Shown here piece after piece: positions 24,932 through 38,483 of a stretch of DNA of 64,000 bases (its first letter is position 1; every line of letters begins with the position of its first letter). The DNA is from Rotaria sp. Silwood1. Taxonomy: Eukaryota; Rotifera; Eurotatoria; Philodinida; Philodinidae. Made by a program: the position numbers and the translations under genes. Under the pieces are notes generated by a model, which made no database searches, was not told the DNA's origin, and saw only the letters and a list, made by a program, of their open reading frames with translations. The stretch lies in contig CAJNOP010000016.1 of NCBI GenBank assembly GCA_905250075.1, forward strand, positions 1,893,661-1,957,660. The letters are read 5' to 3'.

Positions 24932-27900
24932 ATGAGTGATAGTTCATTTGAAGATAAATTAAAAGATCTCAATTTATCAAATGATGAATTAAAACGTTTT
25001 TCTGATGCTTTTAAAAATGAAGAATTTCGTAAATTATTTATGGAATATGCTGAAGAATTAAATGATCCAAAAAATCGTGAATTATATGAAAAAGAAATTC
25101 GTGCTGTTGAAGAACAACGTGGTTCAGATGTTACATTTATACATCCGAAACCCGGTCATGTACTTAAAACAACAATAAATAGTAAAAATAAATGTTTTAT
25201 TAATATAGCAACAAATGAACATGTTGATAAACCATCATATAATAAAAGTACAGAAACAAATGGTAAACAAGGTGTACAATGGAGTTTACCACATTGTTTA
25301 GCTGGACCACATGAAGATATTGATCATGAATCAAAACCATGTACGGTTTATGATGTTATTTTTTCACCAGATACATATAGAATGGCTGAAACAAATGTAA
25401 AATTTATGAAAATGGTTGAAGATTCAGCGTTAGATTCTGTTGAAAATAATTTTCATTGTAAACTTGATAGAAATAATATTAAAAAATTAAAAATGAAATT
25501 TAAAGGTATCCCAAAAGCAACTATTATTAGAAAAAAAAAAGAAAATCAACAACAGGAAACAAAAAATGATACTGAAAATGAACTTAAACAAGAGACGTAA
25601 GTTAAAATATGCAATATAATTATGATTTATGATTATTATTGAAGAAAAGAATTTTTCAAAACTCATATTAATTGTATGAGTAGGAATTTCCGATAGAAAA
25701 TGTTCAGTCATATCTTTAATGGTATTACTTGATCTAATAATGTCAAGAGACATAATGAAATCTTTCATTTCTTTCTTGTTCTCAAAGCATTTTATAAAAC
25801 ACCAAATGTAATTATAGTAAGAAATATACTTAATCCCTTTTGTTATATTGGCATAACCAAATGGGAACTTCACTCCACTCAGACAGTTTTTTTTACTTTT
25901 GATTACTTCATTATTTCGTCACTCAATAGTCAGAGCTAATAAATAATTTTTTATTGCATCTTGTTAATATAATTAAATTTAGGCGAAGTCGTTTTACTTT
26001 GGTTATGCAAAATGACTCATTCGTTTTGTGTGATATGACATGAGAATTTGAAATTATTGTTAGTTTCAGTTGAATAATTTTTTGAAAAATGAATCATTTC
26101 AAAGAATGACATATATATAGAATTACATGCATTTTTATAATATGAAATCCTTAATTTTTATTCCGATTCAAAATCATCTAGTCCTTTTGTTAAGGTCGTC
26201 TCGCCTAGAAGGAAGTTTATGCCAATCTGACGAACATCAGAATAATCAATTTGTGTAACTAAATAAGAAAAGTCATTAGTACATTCCCTACGAGATTAAA
26301 ATGTGAAGCACGATGTAGTTGTTGTTGCAAATCACAGAAGATTGCGTTAATCTATCTAATTTGGAATGCATGTCTTCACTGTCGTTTTAATTAATCTTCA
26401 ACAAATACAATAACTAATTCATATATTAGAACAAGACGTTATTCATATACAGTCTTTGATCGTCTATCAGAAACATCTTTCATGGTCTATGGAGGTACAG
26501 ATTTTTGAGACTTTTTCTAAAAATACATCGTTTCCTAACTCGAAAAACTTAGCCAAGAAATGACGAAAAGAAGTTTAATTTTTTATGGATCTGTAGCTTA
26601 TACACAACATTCTGGAACTGTCTCAATCTTATGCTTTATTACTCAAAATAGATAGTTTCTGTGAATCACCTAAAACAGACAGTAAGGAGTTAAACTTGCT
26701 TAAAATTATAGTTTACTCGAAGTGAGAAAATTGTTTACAAATAAAGAATATTGAAGAGAAAATTGTTTGAAAGTTTATATCACTATTGTATTGTTTCAAT
26801 TAAATGCATATTTTCAATAATTATTAAACTAAGACTATATTTCTGATTATTTTCACTAGACAAAAAAAATGCTCAAGTTTATTTTGAAGATTTTCTTATC
26901 TGGAGTATATTTTCTTTTTTTCTAGTGATGATATAATTGAAAAAGCTATATCAAATGCTCAAAATCACAAAGTGGTTTTATCAAGTCATAATCGTGCTGT
27001 AAATCCTCCACCACCCTCAACTAACATAAATTCATCTGAAACAATGAAACCTTGTACAGACGAAAATGGTTTTACTATTCCAACATATCGAATAATTCAT
27101 CGTGGTGAATTTGACATGCAAGATTGTACAAATTCTCTTGTACCACAAGTTCGTTCGATGCGTCCAAAAGAATTAATTGTTGAAATTGATCTCCCATTAT
27201 GTGCATCTTCTAGTAATGTTGATTTAGATGTATGTGAACGTTCACTTAAACTTCATTGTAATTCGCCGAAATATTCTCTTGATCTTCATTTACCTTATCC
27301 AGTCCGTGAAAGTGATAGTCATGCACGTTTTGATAAAAAACAACGGAAATTACTTGTTACATTAGCTGTTATTAAAGAAACTCCGTCAATTATTGAAGTT
27401 GATACAAATATTGATATGAAAGAAACAAATGAAGAACCAACAGAAACAATTCCAACAACAACAGCAACAACAAATGAATTAGCAGAATCAATTGCAAAAC
27501 CAGCAAATATAACTTATTTATCCATTCCATTTGACTATAAACAAGGCTTAGCTCATCTAGCAATAGTTTTATATGTTAAAAATGTTGATAAAACAAGTTT
27601 AAAACTTGAAAATGATGGACAACATATAACTATTCAATTATCATCTTTAGGCTCAGGTTTTTATCCTTTACATCATCAACTTTTTCTTGATTTTGATGAA
27701 CCAATGGTATTTGATACAACAGAGAATTCATCAACAATTACATTTAATGATGATAATGTTTTAATCTTATTAAAGAAAACTTCCAATGATAAACAATTAA
27801 CTCAATTTTCTAGTGGTATTAATCAAGAAGATATGAAGGTAAAAGGTTTACTATTATCTTTAGATCATGTTTTGCAACTTCCTCTACCGTCGAAAGAGAA

Positions 27901-30638
27901 AGGCTAACGATCATTGAGTCCATTTCTATGACACTCCAGGATAATGGATATCAGAATCCTTCCCAAGAGTTTCTTAGCAACGGAAAACTCTTCAAACTGA
28001 TACTCACTGTATAAGCTCATAGTAGATTCATAAGGAGGTCTCAACAAGACTGGAAAAATCTTTAAACGGTTCATGGCTATGAGTCTCTGAAGGCTAGTTA
28101 TGACTGTTTTTCTGAATCTTTGATCCGACTTTAGGTATTTACCGAAGAATCAAATAACGGATTTTCTACCTGAAATTTTTCCAGGATATTTTACTAGTCA
28201 AGCAATCTGTTTATGGGTGAAATTTTAGGTCAAAAACGCCGTCAAAAGGTTATAGCTTGGCTTCAGAGGCCATGTGCACCAACCTTTTTAGGATTTTTCT
28301 GAACTTATCGAAACCTACATATGAACCTAGTATGATCTCAAACGGCACGTATCAGTTCCCGTAGTTTTCTCGTCAGACTACTCTAGATAATTTCAAAGCT
28401 TTACTCCAATACTTGTACGACTGGAATGCATTAATTATATAATAGATTTCAAGAATGATGGGTAACGATGGATAGATTTGACACTGCCATCATATGACCA
28501 ACATAAAAAGAATGAATTAATCAATATCAGTGTTTTTGAGCTTATCGAGATGGATAACAGTGCATTGAGATCTGTTGTAAATATAATGGAAATGCACAAT
28601 ATGTTTATTTGATCATTAAATCAACAAGTGAAGAAAAATGGAATACGAAAATGGAAAGCAATAAGACGAATAAAAAATAGAGCGCCAGTGTAGAGAAGAA
28701 AAAAAAATCTTTTCGAAATGCAAAAATAAATAACAAAATATCCTTGGAAAACAATTACAATCTACAAGAAAACTTTCACTTACCATATTTTGTATTAGTA
28801 TAATGAGATTAAAGAGAACATGTGAGTTTCATATTTGACTTCTAAAAAGGCTATGCTGACAAGCTTGTTTTTTTTTAATGATCTAAGCTTAGTATCATTC
28901 ACTTATTTAGGTCAACTATTTTCCGGTTTCAATTCCTATGGAGACGTCTAACTCATTACCAAAACAAAATATGACAAAAGAAGATTTTATTAAATGTGAT
29001 TCATCTTCATCATCAAATACTGATCAAGATAAAAAATTAACCAAAAAGCAAGCTAGAAAACTAGCAAGAGAAAATCGAAAAAAACAAGAAACAACAGATG
29101 ATAATGAACAACTTGTTAATAAAATTTCAAAAATAACACTACAATCAAATCATGATGAACGAAAATCGGATGGTACGAATGTTAGTCGAAAAACTACATT
29201 CGAAGAAAACGATGATAATTTATCAGATATGCGAAGAGTTACTCCACATCCATCAATCTATCGTCGACATATGTCAGAATCACAAGTCGATCTTGGAATT
29301 GCATCTAATGGAGAATTTAAACTTAAAGTAAACCAATCAAAATAAAACATAACAACTCAATTTAGGAATTTGAAAGTTTTACAATATTTTCTTGATATCT
29401 AGGAATAGACAATAACAAATTTTTTCCCTTAATCTTTTCCAATGTTCATCTCTACCAAACGTATTGCTGATATGGACACTCGTAGCTTGTTCTACTTAAT
29501 CCTGCTCAAACTACAGGCATCAGGGTTCGATCGACTACCAGATGCTTGCATTTGAGCTTTATTCCAGAGCCTAGCTTCAAAGTCGTGGCCAGGTTGAAAG
29601 ATTGTTGTTGTGTACAACATGAGAAGTTTTCAAAACTTTTTATATCTTCGACACCCTTGCTATCAGAGATTTTTTTGTAAAAGCCTTTCGGTTTTATAGT
29701 ATTCTAGAAGTCGTTATAGTTAAGTAGTTACGTGGTTCTGCCAGACTATGCTCGAATCTCAATAGTACGGACGATGAGATAACCTTAGGCACATTATGAA
29801 TGGTTGACTATCTCGAATCACTCCTCTGTCAGGATTTGCTGACTTCATTGATCAAGCGATGGAGGAAGAGAATATTTTTTGATAGTATCATATAGCCCAT
29901 GATAGCTCAAAGGCAGGTGTGTTTTTTAAATACAAATATACAAATTAATGGCTCGATCAAGAAAACTTATACATAAAACCATAATATGATCTTTGATGTC
30001 TCATCAAATTCAAAAAATATTTAATATTTTTCTCATTTGTTTTCTTCAATATTTAGAGTATATTAAAAAGTTCGACAAAATATCGTTCATATTCGGAATC
30101 ATTAAGTGATCCATTTAATCCTATAAGTACTGAATTTCAACGTGAAGAATCAATATTTGAAGCAGCTTCAACAGTTGATGATTTAACTAGTAGTAATGAA
30201 AATAATAGTATAGTAACATCACCAGATAGTAGTGGTAGTAATAGTTTTTATCCAACATCAAATTCATCTGTTAATGTTAAACATGTAACATTTAATAATC
30301 AAGTATCAAGGAAAACATTTAAACCAGGTGGACCAGTTTCTGGTATGAGAAAATTATCATCAAATCAACAACGAAAATTAAAAAAACGTAAACGACAAGA
30401 TTCTCTTAATTCTCAATCAAGTGATCAAGATGATTCAATAAGTGAAAAAAATAAGACTAAACAATCGGATACTTATAAAAATCCTATTGAATTTCAAGAT
30501 GTTATTGCTTGGCAAGCAACTGGATCTCAATCAAATAATAATGACAATACAAAAGAAGAAGCAATAACAACAACGACACCAACTACTAAATCCGCTGTAC
30601 GATTCACAAATCCGCTTATATTTGAATTAGACAATTAG
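24932..30638 (+). CDS. DNAAF2: Kintoun / dynein axonemal assembly factor 2
   Basis: Four exons in phase: 24932-25596, 26926-27838, 28911-29327 and 30057-30638, giving 858 aa, close to the human length of about 837. The N-terminal part holds the PIH1 domain (residues about 40-200; CFINIATNEHVDKPS, GVQWSLPHCLAGP, CTVYDVIFSPDTY). The second exon carries PTYRIIHRGEFDMQD and the CS-like fold with PKELIVEIDLPL, DLDVCERSLKL and DLHLPYPVRE. A third beta-rich module follows (about 27505-27790). The tail is low-complexity and basic; exon 4 opens SILKSSTKYRSYSES, contains VKHVTFNNQVSRKTFKP, and ends LIFELDN, all typical of kintoun C-termini. It acts in the cytoplasm with Hsp90/Hsp70 to pre-assemble axonemal dynein arms, fitting a ciliated animal. 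A T-rich tract ending CAG lies about 110 nt upstream. The three introns are all long (0.7-1.3 kb). Confidence 0.92.
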
Positions 30639-30801
30639 TCTTTGAATTCTTTTTTTTTGTCATGTGCTGCGCATGCTTGTTGGACGTTTTCTTTTCTAAT
30701 GTAAATATTCAATGCATTATCTACTACACACATTAGCATATACTTGATGGTGTTTTTAAAATAAAAAAAAAACGACATTTAAACTTTTATGTTCTTTTCA
30801 G

Positions 30802-33800
30802 ATGACTGACTTTGATTCAATAGATTTAGATGTTGTGGTTCCTAAATCACAATATGCTGTATATGAATATCATTTCTCACAAGCTGATCATCTTGATCAT
30901 GGTATTGTAAGTTCAATTGAAGCAAATAATTATTTTCAACGTTCTCATTTAAAACCTGATCAATTAAAATTAATTTGGAATTTATCCGATGCACATGGTC
31001 GTGGTTATTTAGATCGCCGAGGATTTTATATTGGACTTAAATTAATTGCACTAGCACAAAATAATTTAGATTTTCATGATTATTCAAATATAACAAAAGA
31101 TATTGTACCACCTAATTTAGCTAGTGATATACCACAATCCATAAGTTTATCTGTTGCTGATATATGGACAATAGGACCAACAGCACGTTGTACATTTGAT
31201 CGTGCATTTGAAAAATTAAGTGGACCGATGAATAAAATCCCTGGTTCATCCGTTAAACCAATATTTCTAAAATCAGGTTTATCAGCTGATCAATTACATA
31301 AAATTTGGGAATTAAGTGATATTGATGAAGATGGTGCACTTGATAGAAATGAATTTTCGATTGCTATGTTTCTTATTCATGGTTTAAAATCTTCGACAAT
31401 ACGTGAATTACCTGAACGTGTGCCAACAAATTTAATGCCAATACGAATGCGTCGTGCATCAGGTGTTGAAAGTGGAATTGTTTTACAAAATTTAATTCCA
31501 AATACAAATATATTAACATCAATAACACCATTACAAGTTTCACCATCAAAACGAACTGATGATAATTGGATTGTTAATGCAGAAGAAAAACAAAAATTTG
31601 ATATTTTATTTCAACAATTAGATCTTGATAAAGATGGTTTTCTTACAGGTATGCAAATGTATTTAAGAAAAAAAAAAAAATAATAATTTACTGTATATGC
31701 TTTTTGTTTTGTCTATAGGTGGAGATGTTTTTCAAACATTTCTTGCAAGTGGTTTACCAAATTTTGTTTTATCACATATTTGGAATCTATGTGATATTGG
31801 TCAAACTGGAAAACTTAATGCGGAACAATTTGCATTGGCATCATATTTTATTAGTCTTAAATTAAAAGGTTTGTTCTTTTTTATATGTAATAATGTAGAC
31901 AAACTATTTACTAACACATATATCTCGACATAGTCAAAATATTAGAGAATTTCATTCGGTGTAAATTCAAAAGTAACCAAATATTTATCATCATTATTGG
32001 ATCGTGCATCACATGATGTATATTTCATTAGAATTTTAGAAAACGCTTTTTTTATGCGAAAAGCTTAAGCAGAAGTTTTTATAAACTATCAGAATTCGAT
32101 GTTGATTTCAAATAGCACAAAACATTTAGCAGTTTAAAAAGTCACAGGATTTTTTGGCTACTAATGAAAATTCATATAACATTATTTCTAGAAAGCGAAT
32201 TCAAAGACTAAATCAAACTATATTAACAAGTAAAATACATCATATTTCATGACAGAATTCTATTAAAAATACAGACGATTTATGAACGTATTGTCTTAAT
32301 ATTTAGACATCAAAAATTTTCAAAATTTTACTAAAAAAAGGAATAACTAATTAAAGAATAGAACGTCTTTTCTGATTTTTGATATGCATTTATTTATTTT
32401 AGTATTATCTTATAATTGCGACGACTTCTTTTAAATTGAGAGTATACCGTCAACCATTTCTCCTTTGATACTTAGGCAAATATATGTTTGAATTTGTTGA
32501 TACATATATGAGTAGAGAGTCTTCATGGAGGTTTTTGTTCCACACTCTACAAGGCTAAATGATCTGACGACTTTGCTTTAATAATGTAATATGAATATAT
32601 AACAGTTTTTTAAAAGAGAATTGAGCGATATTTTTAATTTCTATGCATTCAAAATAAAAGCAATCGTATTTTCATAAGGTCATATCTTCGTTTAGCTATC
32701 GAAGAACTATCACCAGAAAAACCCAATGTCAATAATTGTTTCATAGGACATAAAAATACTAGAAAATAATTCATACTTTTGTGCAAGTCTTTGTTAACTA
32801 AGAGTTATATATTGAAAGAGTTCTTCGTATTCTATTGATTCTTATTTATTTGAAAGATGTATTCTACTTCGTACTATTTTTTACACAAATTTTCGAGATG
32901 GCCACTTAAAAAAAAAAGACTTCTCACGTTTCAAATATTTATGATTGCTTAGGAATAAAAATGCTTCGATTGTACATATCGATCGCGCTCCTTTTAGCGG
33001 TAGGATCTATTTTTTTAGCTACGAGTTCGAGTTTTCGTTCATATGTAGATGCTATTTTATGTATTCTAACTAAATATGAAGAGTGTTGAAACATGATGAG
33101 TTTTCAATATAAGACTTGTATGAAATTCTAAAAGCTTTATAGGTTTTATGAAATTATTGAAAAACAAAAACTATAGAATTATTTTCTCTATCTTCTTTAG
33201 CTGCGAATTATCAACTTCCAATGGAACTTTCACATGATATGATTCCACCATCACTTCGACCAAAAACATTTTCAATAAATGAAAGTGATAATGCGGAATT
33301 ACAACAATTATTAAGTGAAGTAAATACATTAACAAGCGAAAAAAGTTTATGCGAAATTCATTTTAATGAAAAACAACAAGCGGTTAAAGATAAACGTGCT
33401 GAATTATCATCACTTGAGCTTCGTTCTGGTACAGTTAATGCAACATTAGTTGAACGCCAACAACGTATGACTGAAAAACAAAATGAATTTAATGATATAC
33501 AAAATCGAAAAGAAAAAACAATTAAAGATATTCATGATATTGAACAACAAATCAAAGAAGAAAATCGTTTAATAACAATAGCACGTGAAAAAATTAATGA
33601 ATTGTCTGTTCAAACAGATGCACAACAAGAAACACGTCAAACATTAAATAAAATTAAAGAAGAAAAAAATACGATTGAAACTCGTCTTTTAAATAAACAA
33701 CAACAATTAGCACAAATAAAACTTGATCTTGAACGTTGTCAACATATTGTTGAAAGTCAACGAGCTTTAATTGATGAATACACAAAAAGTGAACAAAAAG

Positions 33801-34388
33801 ATGCACAAGCAGCTATTGCAGAATTAATAACTAAATTTAAACAGGTACAAGAATTTATAGAGATTTTAGTTCATACGTAATACTGTATGTGTTTCTTTTT
33901 GTGTTATGTAGCTTGCTGATAGCCCTGTTAAATCAGCACCTTCCGTAGTTAGTAAAATAGTATTTCCTCAACAACAACAACAACAACAGTCTCAAGTAAC
34001 ATCAACGACTAGTTCCTTCCAAGATCCATTTGGTTTACCAGCAAATGCAAATAATACATTTAATGCATTTGGTCGTGCCAATGATCCATTTGATAGCACT
34101 CGAGCTGATGATCCATTTACATCAGCAACATCAACAAATCAAAAATTAGACGATACTGATCCATTTCGACCTGTTGATTTTAATGCAGCACATGAGTTAA
34201 TTAAAAAATCAATGGCTAGTCGTTCAAAAACACCGGGTGCAAATATGTTCGGTGGTCATGACTTTAGTCAAGCTGCTGCACCATCTACTAATCGACCACA
34301 ATCGGCTACACCATGGGAACCAACACGGCAAGCACCGCCACAACCTGGTACGCAAGCATTTAATGATCTCTTTGATATTTTTGGTTAA
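30802..34388 (+). CDS. EPS15: EPS15-like endocytic adaptor with three EH domains
   Basis: Four exons in phase: 30802-31648, 31719-31868, 33201-33844 and 33912-34388, giving 705 aa. EH domain 1 is at residues about 18-110, EH2 at about 130-215 with a good calcium-binding EF loop (DIDEDGALDRNEF), and EH3 at about 270-330, split by an intron (DLDKDGFLTG joined to GDVFQTFLASGL). A coiled coil of about 200 residues follows (33221-33840), then a tail with four DPF motifs (DPFGLP, NDPFDS, DDPFTS, TDPFRP), which bind the AP-2 appendage. This is the EPS15 layout; the UIMs of vertebrate EPS15 are not visible and the protein is shorter. It works in clathrin-mediated endocytosis at the plasma membrane. 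The ATG directly follows TTATGTTCTTTTCAG, an acceptor-like sequence, 163 bp after the DNAAF2 stop. Confidence 0.92.
31869..33200. other. Long EPS15 intron 2
   Basis: This 1.33-kb intron has clear GT (31869) and AG (33199-33200) ends that keep the reading phase. I see no gene or well-defined repeat inside it. Confidence 0.7.
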
Positions 34389-35294
34389 TATTAAAAAAAC
34401 ACTTTTTATTCATATACGTGTACAACATATATATTCTTTTCTTTTTCGATTATATATATTATGTCTAGTCTTATATTTTATTTTGAATGTTGTCTAAATA
34501 ATTATTAAAATAGAACTCATAGTATTCGTCAATATATAATTGATTTAAATGTTTGAACTAAAGAAATGAATATTGCTTGTGCTATCAATAACTAAAAGGG
34601 CATCAATTCGAAACCAAGGCCAAATGTCTCTTTGATTTTTTTTTTATAATAGGTGGGTTGTTTTCGTTTCTTTTTTATCGCAAGTCTTTTTTTCTCGCTT
34701 TCAATACGATCGATGAAGAGCAAATGTGGAAGAAAAGAGAAAACGAAACGAAGATTGATTGCAAATCGAAAAAAAAAGGAAGAAGGTATGTTCTAACGGC
34801 ACAAGTAAGACTTTCATTTTCTTTTGATACCACTACCTTTAACGTTGTTGTTATTTTTCAATGCCAGGTACTGTTTTGTGTCGACTTAAGCGAACGAAGA
34901 AAAAAAGAACTATTTAACATGAAGCCACACTAATCTTTTAAATCTGTTATTCACATACATACAAACACATGCACAAGTAGTTTATGTCTATCAATATCAG
35001 ATGCCATAGGTGTATATATGTCTGTCTTTTTATAGTGTCGAATATGGATAAATGAGAAAGAAGAAATAATATTTACTTTTCACAAGTTATAATAAACATT
35101 TACGATGAGGCATGAATCAAGACGCTTTATATTTGATGGTTTATATTGTTTAATATATAAAATCAAGATCGGTTATATTACAAATATTATTTTCATGAAA
35201 TCGAGGACAAGAAAAGAAAAACATGACCTTTTGCTTATCGAACCATGGTTATATTTGTGAAAAATAGTTTAATTTATTTTTTCTAGATCAATAA
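34389..35294. other. Intergenic
   Basis: Spacer of about 900 bp between EPS15 and the next + strand gene. The ORF at 34658-34933 has lysine-rich, simple composition and no domain. TTTATTTTTTCTAG ends at 35286, eight bases before the next ATG, so a 5' leader intron or spliced-leader acceptor is possible. Confidence 0.5.
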
Positions 35295-36240
35295 ATGACT
35301 GTTTCTGACGAAGAATTACTTATATCTCGACCTCCACAATATCAACAAAGAAAATATTCTTCACGTCCTGTACAACCACAATCTATTCAAATTGAGTGTC
35401 AAGCTGAAGAACGACATTTTATACATTCTTCTCCAATGAAAATAAGTGGATCTTTAAAACCAATTCATTTTACAATGAACAATCAAACTAAACCAGGAAA
35501 ATATCGATCTGAAATTGTTGTTCATAATAATCCTGATGTTGATTTATATATCAAAAGACTTCATGTTGCTTTTGATGCTTATAATGATTTATCCATGTAT
35601 ACTTCCAAAAATGAACGTTCATCATCACGTAGTCATTCAACATATGATTCATCACAACAAAAACAACGTGAACAACAAGGAAAATGTCGATCAATTTCAT
35701 TACCACCAAGATCTAATTCTCACGCTATACTACATCAATGGATTGATGATATTTGTTCAAATGAAAATTTAATGGCTGATGATGATATCTGTTTTTTTCT
35801 TAAAAATGGTGAATTTCTTGCTAGAATTTAATAAACTATTTTTTCTTTTGTGTTTTGTCTATGAAAGAAAAAAATATTATTGATAAAGAAGTAGATTATT
35901 TTTTTTTCACTGTATCAGACAATAGTTTTAAAATATATATATATTATCTTACAATCGCTTGAACAAGGACTGAAATCTTATACTAAGATTACAATTAAAC
36001 TTCATACTAATAACTATTTTTTTCTAGAAAAAAAATTTATAACTGTTCAATTTCAGAAAGCAAATGCAAAATCAGCAGGTTTTCATCAAAATCTTCATCA
36101 TTTCCGATAAATAATCATCATGACTATTTCGATGATATTTGTCATTGTTCAATACATCCTAGAATTCTATTAGGTAAAACATAGCAGATGTCGATCATCA
36201 TCGGTATTAACAGGTGTGTTCATAATTCTGATTGTCAAAA
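35295..36240 (+). CDS. Unidentified protein, possibly three exons
   Basis: The ATG-led ORF 35295-35831 (178 aa) has normal coding character and an acceptor-like CTAG just before the start. I do not recognise the family. Visible features: a proline/glutamine-rich start, a beta-rich middle (KISGSLKPIHF, KYRSEIVVHNN), a Ser/Arg/Gln-rich linker, and a helical end (HQWIDDICSNENLMADDDI). An alternative is splicing at 35809 (CTTAAAAATG then GTGAATTT) to 36057-36174 and on to 36215-36240. Both extra pieces stay open in phase and would replace the last residues with a Ser/His-rich segment and a short hydrophobic tail. Which form is real cannot be told from sequence alone. Confidence 0.45.
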
Positions 36241-37152
36241 ACTAATATTGAAGAGTTAAATATTATGATTTTAAATAGAACAAATATAAACAGGTAACAG
36301 AACAGATGTGCTTCCAGACTGAAGCTCTCAATAATTAAACCTTCGTTGATGAACGAAGCAAGACATAAAATTAATATCACATATGAATGTGGCTGTGCGT
36401 CAGTGAATACGAGATTCACATCCTCATACGCACAATCACACTCTCATGTTTACTTTTCACTTGATAAAAAGAGACTCATACTTTAAACATGCAAGAACTT
36501 TTTTCACTTTTTAATGCGAATGTGGGCTTATTTAAATAAAACTATTTTCTTATAATATCTGTAATTTGTTACGCATGTCAGGCTCCAATGTTGTGAAGCG
36601 TATCTATTGATGTACCATACAAAGAAATTTCCATTGAAAGCGATAAAAATTAACATTTCTTATTTACTCATTTGCTACAAATATTCTAATACATTTCAAT
36701 TAAAATTCTTCCTTCTTCATGAAATAAAGTACTGCTCAAAGTTTCGATACATCACTCAATATAGCAACAGACATTTACACAGATTATTTTCATTATAGAT
36801 CGCTTGAGAAACAAGAAAATTTCAGTAGCAACATATAATTTGACACAACAATAATCATTTTTTTTTTGACCTTAATTTATTATGCAATCTTTACGTAGTC
36901 TAATTTGTGTTTGTTATAAGAATTTTGCAAGAGTTATGGAAACATTAGTCAAAACTACTTTCATCATAATATTTAAACATCAATATATATTTTACAAAAA
37001 AAAGATACAACAAAAAATAGATGGTGCTGAAATAAAAATATTTTTTTATGTCGATCTAATAGAAGAGAATAATAATTTAGATAAAAAATTATTTTTATCG
37101 TAAACAGCTATATTTGGAAGACAAAAAAAAACATAAATATTAGAAGAATATT
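36241..37152. other. Intergenic between convergent genes
   Basis: No gene seen. The short ORFs at 36607-36798 and 36882-37103 lack domains. The stretch probably holds the 3' ends of the convergent neighbours. Confidence 0.4.
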
Positions 37153-38483
37153 CTAAAATCTAACAGTAATAATATCAGGAGATGATGAACCATCAGTTGA
37201 TTCTTGTTGATTATATTCTGATTTATATTTTTCTTTATATTGTTGTTTCCATGAATTAAAATGATTTATTCGATTACGAACATTAAGTTTTATATATTTT
37301 TTTTGTTCATCATCAGAACATTGCCTATGAATTCGTTCAAGAACAGAATTAAACATATGTTTCCATCGTTCATTGTCTTTTGAATAATGTAAAATAGTAT
37401 CATCTGAAACTATTCTTCTATGTATTGTTGTCTTATTATCAAAAACTTCATCATCATCCATACTTGATGATAATTTTCGTTCAGTCATATTCGATATAAA
37501 ATTAATTTGAGATTGATGACGATTACTGTCTTTATTTCTATTTGGATTGACATGGTTTTTTTTTATTTTTCGAAATTTTTTATCACGTTCTTGAAAACAT
37601 GATTTATTAGAAGTATTTATTTCATTCATTTGAACATCAGATAAAAGATCAGATTTCATATACCATTCAATAAATTCATCTTTAGTTATATAATCATCAT
37701 CATTTGTATTTAATTCATTAAATGCATCATCAATACGTTTTTGTAAATTGTTTTGTTTATTTAAATCATGTTCCTGGGAATAAGAAACATGACGTCTTTT
37801 ATTTGAATTTGTTACATCAACAAGTGTATGTAACATTTTATCTATTTCATCTTTTGTAATTTTTCCATCATTATCTAAATCAAATACACTAAAGAGAGTT
37901 TCAATAAGACGAAGACGATTGACTACAGTAGCAGCCGATAATGCTATGACGAATTCTCTAAATAAAATAATTTTATTTAGTATTATTATTTATTCTAAAA
38001 ACAAAAACGAAGGTAATGTTGATCAACTTTTTGAAAATAATTACATGAAAATAAGATCAATCATGTCATCATATTTTTAATTGTTTTATTTTCTCTTTCT
38101 TTTTTTTTTTACAAAATTTTAGACTTTTTCATTTTCTTACCTAAAATCTATAAATTGATTTTTATCTTGATCATAAACATTAAACATATGTCTAACATAA
38201 ACTAATGTTTTTTGTTTAAGTTTTCCCATTATTTTTGCATATTCATTTTCAAATTGTTTTAATGTTAATTTACCATCAGGACAATCTTTATAAAAACTTC
38301 TAAATACAAGATGATACAGTTAAACCAAAAAAAAAATCTTAAATAAAACTAAGCAATGACTTACGTATGCAATTTAAGTAATTCTTCTTCTGTAAATCCA
38401 GTATCGTGACAAAGTTCTTCAATTTTTTCTTTACTTAATGGTTCACCACCATCTAAGTTACGTCGTGATGATTTTGAACCCAT
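37153..38483 (-). CDS. Neuronal-calcium-sensor-like EF-hand protein with long C-terminal extension
   Basis: Three exons on the minus strand: 38365-38483, 38141-38299 and 37153-37957, giving 360 aa. It starts MGSKSSRRN, a good N-myristoylation site. EF1 is degenerate (FYKDCPDGKL, as in the NCS family). EF2 is DQDKNQFIDFREF at about 83-95, EF3 DLDNDGKITKDE at 119-130 and EF4 NTNDDDYITKDE at 176-187. A basic insert (SNKRRHVSY) separates EF3 and EF4. NCS proteins (recoverin, VILIP, frequenin) are usually about 190 aa and couple calcium to membrane targets. Here about 165 residues of charged sequence follow EF4, rich in Lys/Asp/Ser and ending in a Gln/Tyr-rich stretch. The core family call is firm; the tail has no homology I can name. 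All introns are short and phase-consistent. Confidence 0.85.

Noticed and set aside
25487..25873. Minus-strand ORF of 128 aa
   Set aside because: Overlaps the end of DNAAF2 exon 1 antisense and runs into its intron; no domain.
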